This document shows positions 35,670 to 43,433 of a stretch of DNA of 64,000 nucleotides, piece after piece. Made by a program: the position numbers and the translations under genes. The notes below the pieces were generated by a model. That model was not told where the DNA came from and ran no database searches. It saw only the letters and a list, made by a program, of their open reading frames with translations. Each line of letters opens with the position of its first letter. Positions within the stretch are counted from its first letter, which is position 1. Source of the stretch: Desertivirga brevis (GTDB taxonomy: Bacteria; Bacteroidota; Bacteroidia; Sphingobacteriales; Sphingobacteriaceae); contig NZ_JAFEWF010000002.1 in the NCBI RefSeq assembly GCF_017355835.1, forward strand, positions 310,001 through 374,000, given 5' to 3'.

Positions 35670-36226
35670 AACTTATTTTCAAGGATCATAATTTTAACCC
35701 TCAGTATTGCAGCAACACTAAGTGAGTCCGTTATTTTTCCGTCAATAACCATTTGGTACGCTTCATCAAACGGAAGTCGTTTTATTTGCAGGTCTTCGGT
35801 TTCTTCTGGTTCTGCTTCGCCTTGCTGTAATCCTCTGGCCAGGTAAATATATCCGAATTCGTTGCAAACAGAATTGGAAAGATGGAAAGGCATTAGCTGG
35901 GTCCATTCAGTGGCCGTTAGTCCGGTTTCTTCCAATAGTTCCCTTTTTGCAGACTCTAGAGGTTCGATCCCAAAAGGGCCTCCGCCTTCCGGTATCTCCC
36001 ATGAATATTGATTTAAGGTGTAACGGTATTGACCTACAAGGTAAGTATGCATTTCATCGTCAAGAGGGAGTACTCCTAATGCGAAGTTCTTAAAATGAAC
36101 TTTTCCATAAATTCCTTTTCCTCCAGAAGGATTAATGACCTGGTACTCAGTAACGTTAATCCAGGGATTGTCATAAATTTCTCTTCCTGAGAGCGTAGTC
36201 CAGGGGTTTTTTGTTTCGTCAACCAT
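35666..36226 (-). CDS. Nudix hydrolase, ADP-ribose pyrophosphatase type
   Basis: The 186-residue protein has the Nudix box around GIEPLESAKRELLEETGL (about 84-101). REL-EE-G is intact, but the first Glu of the GX5EX7REUXEEXGU consensus is Ile, with Glu at the next position. The surrounding YSWEIPEGGG and the C-terminal MVIDGKITDSLSVAAIL match NUDT5/ADP-ribose pyrophosphatase-like enzymes, which hydrolyse ADP-sugars to AMP and sugar phosphate. It is the first gene of a Nudix-GH16-plsC operon with 4-nt overlaps and follows the metK terminator on the same strand. Confidence 0.9.
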   Translation of the reverse strand: MVDETKNPWTTLSGREIYDNPWINVTEYQVINPSGGKGIYGKVHFKNFALGVLPLDDEMHTYLVGQYRYTLNQYSWEIPEGGGPFGIEPLESAKRELLEETGLTATEWTQLMPFHLSNSVCNEFGYIYLARGLQQGEAEPEETEDLQIKRLPFDEAYQMVIDGKITDSLSVAAILRVKIMILENKL

Positions 36227-36270
36227 TTCTGATAAGTAGAGTTTTTTAGTAATTATAGGACATACAAATT

Positions 36271-36302
36271 GAAAAAGCCCCCTGTTTGGCAGGAGGCTTT
36301 CA
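36271..36302 (-). terminator. Terminator of metK
   Basis: AAAGCC-CCTG pairs with CAGG-GGCTTT (36274-36284 with 36290-36300, one mismatch, 5-nt loop). On the minus strand it is followed by TTC and further T-rich sequence. It lies just past the metK stop. Confidence 0.75.
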
Positions 36303-36304
36303 AA

Positions 36305-37558
36305 TTATTTTCCAAATGCTTGTTTTACTTTGTCAACGTAGTCTAGCTTTTCCCAAGTGAAAAGCTCTACCTCAACCTCTAGTTTCTCTCCATTAGCACC
36401 TTCGAATGTTTTGACAACAGTCTCCGGATTTCTTCCCATATGGCCATAAGCAGCAGTTTCAGAGTAAATTGGGTTTCTTAGCTTTAACCTGCTTTCTATT
36501 CCAAAAGGAGTCATGTCAAATAGCTCTCCTACTTTCTGGGCAATCTCTCCATCGGTAAGGCTTACTTTAGACGTTCCGTTGGTGTTCACATAGATCCCCA
36601 TTGGATCTTTAACTCCAATAGCATATGATACCTGAACCAAAACTTCGTCGGCAATACCTGCTGCGACCAGGTTTTTTGCGATATGACGGGTTGCGTAAGC
36701 TGCGGAACGATCAACTTTCGAAGGATCTTTACCTGAAAATGCTCCTCCTCCGTGTGCTCCTTTACCTCCATAGGTATCTACAATGATCTTTCTACCTGTC
36801 AGACCTGTATCTCCGTGTGGTCCACCGATCACAAATTTCCCTGTAGGGTTAATATGGTATTTTATGTGATCAGTAAACAGGGCTTGAAGTTCGGTGCCTA
36901 GCTTAGCTTTAACCCTTGGAATCAAAATATTAATGATGTCCTCGCGAATCTTTCTCTGCATGTTTTCCTCGCTGTCGAATTCGTCGTGCTGAGTGGAGAC
37001 AACTATAGAATCAATACGAATGGGTTTATGATCATCACTGTATTCGATAGTAACCTGAGATTTTGCATCTGGACGTAGATAACTGATATCTGATCCTTCT
37101 CTTCTTAGAGCCGCTAACTCAATCAGAAGATTGTGTGCAAGATCAAGGGCAAGAGGCATGTAATTATCAGTTTCATTTGTTGCATAACCGAACATCATTC
37201 CCTGATCGCCTGCACCTTGTTCTTGTTTTTCCTTACGGTCAACGCCCTGGTTTATATCTGCTGATTGCTCGTGGATAGCAGATAGAACTCCGCAGGAATT
37301 AGCTTCAAACATGTATTCCGACTTGGTGTAACCAATCTTCTTAATTACTTCCCGGGCTATCTTCTGTACATCTAGGTAAGTGCTTGACTTTACTTCTCCA
37401 GCTAAAATTACCTGACCCGTGGTTACTAGGGTTTCACAGGCCACTTTTGAGTCTGCATCCCAAGCTAGAAAGTTGTCGATCAATGCATCTGATATTTGAT
37501 CCGCAACTTTATCAGGATGCCCTTCTGAAACAGACTCGGACGTAAATAAATAAGGCAT
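36305..37558 (-). CDS. metK: S-adenosylmethionine synthetase
   Basis: The 417-residue enzyme makes SAM from methionine and ATP. Visible are [19 protein letters not shown] (about 7-25, with the catalytic His), [12 protein letters not shown] (about 116-127), [21 protein letters not shown] and the Gly-rich loop [20 protein letters not shown]. The length is typical of Bacteroidota. It is monocistronic with its own terminator. The 196-bp upstream gap has a -7-like TACTTTCG on the minus strand (about 37698-37705), giving a leader of about 130 nt in which I recognise no known SAM riboswitch. Confidence 0.97.
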   Translation of the reverse strand: MPYLFTSESVSEGHPDKVADQISDALIDNFLAWDADSKVACETLVTTGQVILAGEVKSSTYLDVQKIAREVIKKIGYTKSEYMFEANSCGVLSAIHEQSADINQGVDRKEKQEQGAGDQGMMFGYATNETDNYMPLALDLAHNLLIELAALRREGSDISYLRPDAKSQVTIEYSDDHKPIRIDSIVVSTQHDEFDSEENMQRKIREDIINILIPRVKAKLGTELQALFTDHIKYHINPTGKFVIGGPHGDTGLTGRKIIVDTYGGKGAHGGGAFSGKDPSKVDRSAAYATRHIAKNLVAAGIADEVLVQVSYAIGVKDPMGIYVNTNGTSKVSLTDGEIAQKVGELFDMTPFGIESRLKLRNPIYSETAAYGHMGRNPETVVKTFEGANGEKLEVEVELFTWEKLDYVDKVKQAFGK

Positions 37559-37754
37559 AAAAACTTATGTTAAAATGTTTAATTAAGGGGACGGCAGATT
37601 GCAGAGAAGTAAAAAATAGTAAAGATTAGCACTTTTTTTTACGTGGTTGCAATCAGAGCCAGTATTTAGGCATAGCAAATCAATCCACCTTTTTTGCAAT
37701 TGCGAAAGTACAATAATTTTTAATTTATGAAAAATTAAAGCTTATTTCGCTATA

Positions 37755-38639
37755 GTGTTAAAGAAGAGTATACTGTTTATTATTAACCCGATATCGGGAG
37801 GGAAGAACAAAAGGAATTTTCAGTCCCTTGCTGATAAGATTCTTGATCGCGAGGTGTACGAACCACAGTTCGAGTTTTCGGAGCGGGCGGGCCATGCCTA
37901 TATGTTAGCTGAAAAGGCGATAGGTGAAGGTGTAGATGTTATAGTGGCAGTAGGAGGGGACGGTACTATCAATGAGGTTGCCTCTGCAGTAGAAGGAACG
38001 AATAGTATCATGGGTATCATTCCTTTCGGATCAGGCAATGGACTGGCGCGTTCATTAAATGTATCTTTAAAGGCAGAAAGAGCGTTAAGGGCCTTGAACC
38101 GGTTTAGAATAGAGGTGATCGATACCGCAGAACTCGCCGGTTACAAGTTCTTCAACATGGGCGGCGTAGGCTTTGACGCTCGCATTAGTTACCAGTTTAC
38201 GATGTTGCCCAACCGCGGTTTTCAAGGTTATGTAAAAACAACCTTCAATGAGATTTTGAATTATAAAGCGAAAAAATACCTGATCGAGATAGACGGAAAG
38301 AAGATGGAGCGGGATGCATTTATGATCAGTATTGCTAATTCCTCACAGTATGGAAATAATGCTTATATAGCTCCTACAGCATCATTAAAGGATGGATTGT
38401 TAGATCTATGTATCGTCAAGCCTTTTCCTTTATATCATTTCCCTGTTATGGTATACCACCTTTTTAGTAAAACTTCTGAAAAATCGAGGTATGTAGAAAT
38501 AATAAAAGGAAAAAATATACGTATAAAGACTACAAATGTTGATGCTCCGGAAGTGATTCATTTAGACGGAGAACCGCGCAGGGTGAACGGAGATATACTA
38601 GCTAGCATAAAACCTTTGTCTTTAAAAGTTTTACATTAA
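37755..38639 (+). CDS. Diacylglycerol kinase family lipid kinase (YegS/BmrU-like)
   Basis: The 294-residue kinase starts at a GTG (37755); the nearest upstream ATG (37726) is followed by a stop after two codons. Motifs: INPISGGKNK (about 9-18), the catalytic-domain signature VGGDGTINEVASAV (about 63-76) and PFGSGNGLARSL (about 93-104). It phosphorylates a lipid such as diacylglycerol, sphingoid base or phosphatidylglycerol in the inner leaflet; the exact lipid is not predictable. Bacteroidota make sphingolipids, so a sphingosine-type substrate is possible. The SUI1 gene follows after 3 nt. Confidence 0.9.
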   Translation: MLKKSILFIINPISGGKNKRNFQSLADKILDREVYEPQFEFSERAGHAYMLAEKAIGEGVDVIVAVGGDGTINEVASAVEGTNSIMGIIPFGSGNGLARSLNVSLKAERALRALNRFRIEVIDTAELAGYKFFNMGGVGFDARISYQFTMLPNRGFQGYVKTTFNEILNYKAKKYLIEIDGKKMERDAFMISIANSSQYGNNAYIAPTASLKDGLLDLCIVKPFPLYHFPVMVYHLFSKTSEKSRYVEIIKGKNIRIKTTNVDAPEVIHLDGEPRRVNGDILASIKPLSLKVLH

Positions 38640-38642
38640 ATA

Positions 38643-38990
38643 ATGATGTCAAAGAAAAACAAGAACATCACCGGTGTGGTTTATTCTACCAATCCGGAAT
38701 TTGCCTATGATTATGAGCAGCAAGATGAGCTGGAAACTTTACCGCCAAAACAGCAGGATTTAAGGGTTCAGCTGGATAAAAAGCAAAGAGGAGGGAAAGC
38801 TGTGACTTTGGTCACTGGTTTTGTCGGAAAAGAAGAAGATATTGCGGCACTGGGTAAGTTTTTGAAACAAAAATGCGGTGTTGGTGGTTCGGCAAAAGAT
38901 GGTGAGATACTTATCCAGGGGGATTTCAGGGACAAGGTTATTGAATTGTTAAAACAAAATGAATACAAGGTTAAGAAAGTGGGAGGATAG
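38643..38990 (+). CDS. SUI1/eIF1-family translation factor (YciH-like)
   Basis: The 115-residue protein has a variable N-terminal tail (about 1-38) and a SUI1 domain (about 40-112) with LDKKQRGGKAVTLVTGF, LGKFLKQKCGVGGSAKDGEILIQGD (split) and RDKVIELLKQNEYKVKKVGG (end). Bacterial YciH proteins can act like eIF1 or IF3 in start-site fidelity. An alternative Met one codon on gives the same protein. It lies 3 nt after the lipid kinase gene. Confidence 0.9.
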   Translation: MMSKKNKNITGVVYSTNPEFAYDYEQQDELETLPPKQQDLRVQLDKKQRGGKAVTLVTGFVGKEEDIAALGKFLKQKCGVGGSAKDGEILIQGDFRDKVIELLKQNEYKVKKVGG

Positions 38991-39299
38991 TGCCCTCTGG
39001 TGTTGGATTGTAATCGAATTTTGACTTTTTTAATGAATTCTGTTTATATTGCGACTTGTAATTGAAGAAAAAAATAGTTTTCATTGTAAAATAATAAAGA
39101 GCAGGTGGCAACTGTTGTAATTAGCATCAGTTTTTGCCAGGTCGGAAGATACCGCTGATTGAATACGATGAAAATTAGTTAGAATTCTATAATTGAGAAA
39201 GAATATTATTTTTGCGCATTTAGCTGCGTAGATTGCTTAGCATATCAATTTTATATACTATAATTAAAACTAAAACTAAAAACTAAATTTTAAGAGAAA
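38991..39299. other. 309-bp regulatory gap upstream of exbB
   Basis: No gene is visible. There are two candidate promoters: TTTTGAC (39019-39025) with TATATTG (39045-39051) 19 nt on, and a second -7 box TATTTTTG at 39207-39214. Between them TGGCAA (39106-39111) and TTGCCA (39134-39139) form an inverted repeat. The exbB leader would be about 240 or 80 nt depending on the promoter. Confidence 0.5.
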
Positions 39300-40124
39300 A
39301 TGGCAACCGCACCAAAACCAACAACAGCTAAGAAAGAAAGCTCAGGTTCAAGTATTTTTGCAAGTCTTACAATGGTATTCTGCATTGTAATTGGAGTTCT
39401 CCTTTGGAAATTTGTTATGGGTAGCCCATCAAACTTCGAAGGTGGAAATCCAGAAGGTCACCCGCTACCAGGCAACTATTTTGCGATGGTTTACAAGGGT
39501 GGATTCATCGTTCCTATTCTAATCGGTATGCTATTAATGGTAATCGTGTTTTCGATAGAGCGGTTTTTTGTGATCAGCAAAGCAGCTGGTACTGGAAACG
39601 TAGAGACTTTTGTGAAAAGAATTCAAGGATTACTATCAACTGGAAACATCGAAGCTGCAGTAGCAGAATGCGATAAACAAAAAGGATCTGTAGCTAATGT
39701 AATCAAATCAGGTTTGAAAAAATACCGTGAGGTGGAAGCTGATCCTAATTTAGATATCGAGCAAGCTTCATTAGCAATCCAGAAAGACATTGAAGAGGCA
39801 ACGGCTCTTGAAATGCCAATGTTGGAGCAAAACCTTACTATCATTGCGACTTTGGTATCAGTAGGTACATTAACAGGTCTACTAGGTACAGTAACAGGTA
39901 TGATCAAGTCGTTCGCGGCGTTAGCGACTGCAGGTGCTCCTGACCAGGCTGCTCTAGCGAATGGTATCTCTGAGGCCTTGATCAATACAGCAACTGGTAT
40001 CGCTACTTCAACTGTTGCGATCATTATGTACAACGTGTTCACTTCTAAAATTGATAAATTAACTTATTCAATCGATGAAGCAGGATTTTCGATTGTACAA
40101 ACCTATGCAAGTACTCATAAATAA
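39300..40124 (+). CDS. exbB: MotA/TolQ/ExbB proton channel protein
   Basis: The 274-residue inner-membrane protein has a hydrophobic N-terminal segment (about 20-42), an ExbB-type first helix (about 69-92, GFIVPILIGMLLMVIVFSIERFF in two parts) and the two long C-terminal helices (about 180-205 and 228-252) with the TLTGLLGTVTGMIKSF motif. It forms the pentameric channel that uses proton flow to energise TonB. It is the first gene of exbB-exbD-exbD-tonB. An intercistronic terminator-like hairpin follows and would reduce downstream expression. Confidence 0.94.
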   Translation: MATAPKPTTAKKESSGSSIFASLTMVFCIVIGVLLWKFVMGSPSNFEGGNPEGHPLPGNYFAMVYKGGFIVPILIGMLLMVIVFSIERFFVISKAAGTGNVETFVKRIQGLLSTGNIEAAVAECDKQKGSVANVIKSGLKKYREVEADPNLDIEQASLAIQKDIEEATALEMPMLEQNLTIIATLVSVGTLTGLLGTVTGMIKSFAALATAGAPDQAALANGISEALINTATGIATSTVAIIMYNVFTSKIDKLTYSIDEAGFSIVQTYASTHK

Positions 40125-40141
40125 AATTTAGTGAAAGTTTT

Positions 40142-40175
40142 GTCCGGGACTTTATGGAATTTCCCGGACTTTTTC
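40142..40175 (+). terminator. Terminator-like hairpin between exbB and exbD
   Basis: An 8-bp G+C-rich stem (40142-40149 with 40162-40169, 12-nt loop) is followed by TTTTTC. It lies 17 nt past exbB and 44 nt before exbD, so it can attenuate transcription into the rest of the operon. Confidence 0.7.
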
Positions 40176-40219
40176 ATCACTATATAAAAGCATACAGGAA
40201 TCAGTTATAAAATAAAAAG

Positions 40220-40840
40220 ATGCCTAAAGTAAAAGTTCCTAGAAAGAGCACAGTTATCGACATGACGGCGATGTGTGACGTGGCATCGCTGCTGTTAACA
40301 TTCTTTATCTTAACAGCAACAGCTCGCCAACCAGAGCCGCTGCCGGTGGATACTCCCTCGTCGACTGTTAAAATTAAGTTACCAACCACTGATATAGCTA
40401 CCCTAACTATTGGTCAGGGTAAAGTTTTCTTCGGTGTTGCTGGCCAACCTGTTCGTATAAGAATGCTTGAAAGAATGGGTGAGCGTTATAATATTCAATT
40501 TACTGATCAAGAGAAAAAGCGTTTCTCGTTGATGGATAACTTCGGTGTTCCAATTGCACAGTTAAAGCAATTAATTGCCTTACCTGGTGACAAGAGAAAT
40601 AAAGAGGGTGTTCAAGCAGGAATTCCTACTGATTCTGTTGGTAGAAATCCTTCAGAACTACGTGAGTGGATATATAACGCCCGTTATGCAACTAAAGAAT
40701 TAAATGATAAAGAATTAAGGATCTCTATTAAAGGGGATTCTAAGGAAAACTATAAAGTAGTTAAGAGGGTCATTGATATTCTACAGTCGCAAGAGGTAAA
40801 CAAGTTCAGTTTAATTACTTCACTAGAAGGGCTCGATTAG
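40220..40840 (+). CDS. exbD: ExbD/TolR biopolymer transport protein 1
   Basis: The 206-residue protein has one transmembrane helix (about 15-38). It carries the essential membrane-embedded Asp in MTAMCDVASLL (Asp 20). The periplasmic ExbD domain ends in KENYKVVKRVIDILQSQEVNKFSLIT. Together with ExbB it forms the stator of the TonB motor. The N-terminal MTxMxD pattern and the long periplasmic insert (about 60-140) are common in Bacteroidota, which often carry two ExbD paralogues side by side, as here. The second copy follows after 24 nt. Confidence 0.92.
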   Translation: MPKVKVPRKSTVIDMTAMCDVASLLLTFFILTATARQPEPLPVDTPSSTVKIKLPTTDIATLTIGQGKVFFGVAGQPVRIRMLERMGERYNIQFTDQEKKRFSLMDNFGVPIAQLKQLIALPGDKRNKEGVQAGIPTDSVGRNPSELREWIYNARYATKELNDKELRISIKGDSKENYKVVKRVIDILQSQEVNKFSLITSLEGLD

Positions 40841-40864
40841 TTTGGTCCTTAAAAAATATTATAA

Positions 40865-41419
40865 ATGGCAGAATTAGACAGCTCCGGTGGTGGAGGTAAG
40901 AAAAAGGGTGGCAAGGTTAGAAGTAAAAAGCAGAATGCCCGTGTGGATATGACTCCCATGGTTGACTTGATGTTTCTTCTGATCACATTCTTTATGCTTA
41001 CCACAACACTTGCAAAGCCACAAGCGATGGACCTTGCAATGCCGGATAAAGATGAAAAAACCGACGACAAGTTTGACGTGGCTGATAACCGTACCATGAC
41101 TATTCTCTTAGGAAAGAATGATCGTTTAGAATGGTATATAGGTTTGGTTGATAATCCATTAACATCACCACAAGTTGACAACTACGGAAAAGACGGAATA
41201 AGAAAAGCTCTTTTAGAGAAATCGAAGGAGATCAAATCTAAAACAGGAAAGGGCTTAATTGTGCTTATTAAAGCAAGCGATCAAGCTAACTACAAAAACC
41301 TGGTAGATATCCTGGATGAAATGAAAATTACCAATATCGGTGTTGGCGGGGGTACTTATGCAATTGTAGATATTTCCGAGCCCGAGATTGGTTTATTAAA
41401 ACGTGACGGACTTTACTAG
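40865..41419 (+). CDS. exbD: ExbD/TolR biopolymer transport protein 2
   Basis: The 184-residue ExbD paralogue has a Gly/Lys-rich cytoplasmic start, a single helix (about 28-52) with the conserved Asp in MTPMVDLMFLL (Asp 34), and a periplasmic domain ending in YKNLVDILDEMKITNIG and YAIVDIS. It probably forms a heterodimer with the first ExbD in the ExbB channel. It lies between the first exbD and tonB (24 nt each side), which supports a single motor complex. Confidence 0.93.
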   Translation: MAELDSSGGGGKKKGGKVRSKKQNARVDMTPMVDLMFLLITFFMLTTTLAKPQAMDLAMPDKDEKTDDKFDVADNRTMTILLGKNDRLEWYIGLVDNPLTSPQVDNYGKDGIRKALLEKSKEIKSKTGKGLIVLIKASDQANYKNLVDILDEMKITNIGVGGGTYAIVDISEPEIGLLKRDGLY

Positions 41420-41443
41420 TTATTTGTACCATATAAGAAGAAA

Positions 41444-42283
41444 ATGGCAAAGTTAGATATTTTTAATCCGGTTTGGCTTGATGTTGTCTTCACTGGACGG
41501 AATCAGGCTTACGGAGCGTATGTGCTTCGTAAGGAGAACGCCAAAACCACGAATAAGGCTCTTATAATAGGGGCTATATGCTTTATCTTGCTTGTTAGTT
41601 CTCCTTTGATTGCCGCCAAGATTAAAGGCTTGATGGGCGAGAAAGAAGAAGAACAAGAGAGGATAATAGAGACAGAGGTAGTTTTAAGTACACCTCCTCC
41701 TGTAGACGAGGCTGCTCCGCCTCCGCCTCCAGCAGCAGAACCTCCGAAGCCACGTGTTGACCAGGTGAGGTTCCCTCCTCCGGTTGTTGTTCCGGCAGAG
41801 CAGGTTCGTGAGGAAGAACCACCGAGTCAGGAAGAACTTGCAGTTAAAGACCCTGGTCAGAAAACAATTGAAGGGGATCCAAATGCTGAAGTTCGTATTG
41901 ATCAACCTGTGGGTGAAGCTCCTCCAACTCAACAAGCAGCTGTTGTAGAGGATAACGGTGTATACGAGGTAGCAAACATAGAAGTGCAACCCGAATTTCC
42001 TGGAGGTATGAATAAATTCTACGAATATGTGGGAAGATCTTACAACTATCCGGCTGCAGCTAAGGAGCAGGGAGTGTCAGGAAGAGTAATCTTAAACTTC
42101 GTTGTTGAGAAAGACGGAAGTCTTACAGATATCAAAGTTGTAAGAGATCTTGGAATGGGAACTGGAGATGAAGCTATTCGGGTTCTTAAGAAATCTAAAA
42201 AGTGGAATCCGGGTATCCAGAACGGCCGTCCTGTACGTGTAAGTTATACTATCCCTATCGTATTGAACTTAGAAGCTCAATAA
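41444..42283 (+). CDS. tonB: Energy transducer TonB
   Basis: The 279-residue protein has a cytoplasmic start with GRNQAYGAYVLRK (about 17-29), one transmembrane helix (about 37-58), a Pro-rich periplasmic spacer (about 79-120, PPPVDEAAPPPPPAAEPP) and a C-terminal TonB domain (about 190-279) with YPAAAKEQGVSGRVILNFVV. It transmits ExbB/ExbD energy to outer-membrane receptors such as the His-rich receptor at 9.2-11.5 kb. It is the fourth gene of the motor operon; the next gene starts 9 nt later. Confidence 0.95.
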   Translation: MAKLDIFNPVWLDVVFTGRNQAYGAYVLRKENAKTTNKALIIGAICFILLVSSPLIAAKIKGLMGEKEEEQERIIETEVVLSTPPPVDEAAPPPPPAAEPPKPRVDQVRFPPPVVVPAEQVREEEPPSQEELAVKDPGQKTIEGDPNAEVRIDQPVGEAPPTQQAAVVEDNGVYEVANIEVQPEFPGGMNKFYEYVGRSYNYPAAAKEQGVSGRVILNFVVEKDGSLTDIKVVRDLGMGTGDEAIRVLKKSKKWNPGIQNGRPVRVSYTIPIVLNLEAQ

Positions 42284-42292
42284 AAAAATACC

Positions 42293-42532
42293 ATGTCATA
42301 CAGACAAAGTCAACAGAAATCGCCCGAAAAGCGATTTCTGTTTGTTTTTAGGTTTATCAGAATTGCGTTTTTTCTTGTCTTAGGGCTGCTGGTCATCTTT
42401 ACAAAGTTTTTTACATTGAACATAGACCGTCCCTATCAAATCGCTTTTGGAGCGCTACTGATTGTCTATGCTCTATTCAGGTTATATTGGGAATTAAAAA
42501 ACTCAGCTGATAGTAATGACGACGAAGATTAA
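42293..42532 (+). CDS. Small two-helix membrane protein of unknown function
   Basis: I do not recognise this 79-residue protein. After a basic N-terminus (YRQSQQKSPEKR) come two hydrophobic helices (about 17-40 and 48-66) joined by a short loop with NIDRPYQ, and an acidic tail SADSNDDED. It sits between tonB (9 nt) and the PstS-like gene (17-nt overlap), so it is part of the motor operon. It may be an accessory membrane subunit. Confidence 0.75.
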   Translation: MSYRQSQQKSPEKRFLFVFRFIRIAFFLVLGLLVIFTKFFTLNIDRPYQIAFGALLIVYALFRLYWELKNSADSNDDED

Positions 42533-43418
42533 GATTTTTATAGGTCTTTTTGTTTTTATCCTGATGTCATGTCAGAATAAGTCTGATAAAAAGAGTGTTG
42601 AAGAAACGGCTGTTTCCGGTTCAACCCAGATTGTGGTTGACGAAAGTCTCGTCCCAATAGTGCAGGACCAGTATGATGTCTTTAGCAACAGTTATCAGAG
42701 TGCGACGATAAAATTTATTTTTCAACCTGAGAATAAACTTTTGACTACGTTCTTGTCTAATCAGGTAAACATTGCTATAATGACGAGAGCCCTGTTACCA
42801 CAAGAAGCTAAAGTATTTGAATCAAAAAAGATCAAAATACGGATGAACCGTTTTGCTGTTGATGCAATTGCTCTTATCGTAAATAGAGGCACGGAAGATT
42901 CGACGATAACAGTGGATGAGCTAATTGCTACCATGCAAGGCAAAAGCAAAAGAGTGAAACTGGTGTTTGATAATGCAAATTCAAGCACGGTAAGATATTT
43001 GAAAGAGGTCGCCAAAGTAGAGCAACTACCAACCGCAGGTATATACGCTTTAACTTCAAATTCTGAAGTAATTAAGTATGTGCACAATAATAAAGGAGCT
43101 ATAGGTGTTATAGGAGTTAATTGGATCAAAAGTCCTGGAAGTGAAGTGAGGGATTTGGTGAAGGACATAAAAATTTTAAAGGTAAAGAATTTGCAAGGCT
43201 TGCCTGGAGGAGACTCTTTTTATAAGCCTTCACAAAGTAATCTTGCATTAGGATTATATCCATTGAGCCGTAACTTGTATATCATTAATTGCCAGGGTAC
43301 GCCGGGATTAGGCACGGGTTTTGCTTCGTTCCTGGCCAGTGAAAGGGGCCAGAGAATTGTTTTAAGATCAGGATTGCTGCCGGACAGTCTACCTTCAAGA
43401 GAAATCTTCATTAAATAA
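42516..43418 (+). CDS. PstS-like substrate-binding lipoprotein
   Basis: The 300-residue lipoprotein (signal to MSC, lipid Cys about 19) has the PBP-like fold of phosphate-binding proteins. The sequence VDESLVPIVQDQYDVF, IMTRALLPQEAKVF, AIALIVNRG and NANSSTVRYLKE align with PstS segments, and LSRNLYIINCQG is near the C-terminus. The Ser/Thr-rich phosphate loops seen in the true PstS (SGTGGG, TASGT) are not conserved, so the ligand may differ. It overlaps the small membrane gene by 17 nt and lies in the exbBD-tonB operon without any permease, so a signalling or scavenging role is more likely than ABC import. Confidence 0.82.
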   Translation: MTTKIKIFIGLFVFILMSCQNKSDKKSVEETAVSGSTQIVVDESLVPIVQDQYDVFSNSYQSATIKFIFQPENKLLTTFLSNQVNIAIMTRALLPQEAKVFESKKIKIRMNRFAVDAIALIVNRGTEDSTITVDELIATMQGKSKRVKLVFDNANSSTVRYLKEVAKVEQLPTAGIYALTSNSEVIKYVHNNKGAIGVIGVNWIKSPGSEVRDLVKDIKILKVKNLQGLPGGDSFYKPSQSNLALGLYPLSRNLYIINCQGTPGLGTGFASFLASERGQRIVLRSGLLPDSLPSREIFIK

Positions 43419-43433
43419 ATTATAATTGAACTT

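Noticed and set aside
37559..37754. SAM riboswitch in the metK leader
   Set aside because: The leader is long enough, but I do not recognise the conserved core of SAM-I, SAM-II or SAM-IV; no claim is made.
39623..40042. 139-residue minus-strand frame inside exbB
   Set aside because: Antisense shadow of exbB with a composition that mirrors its codons.
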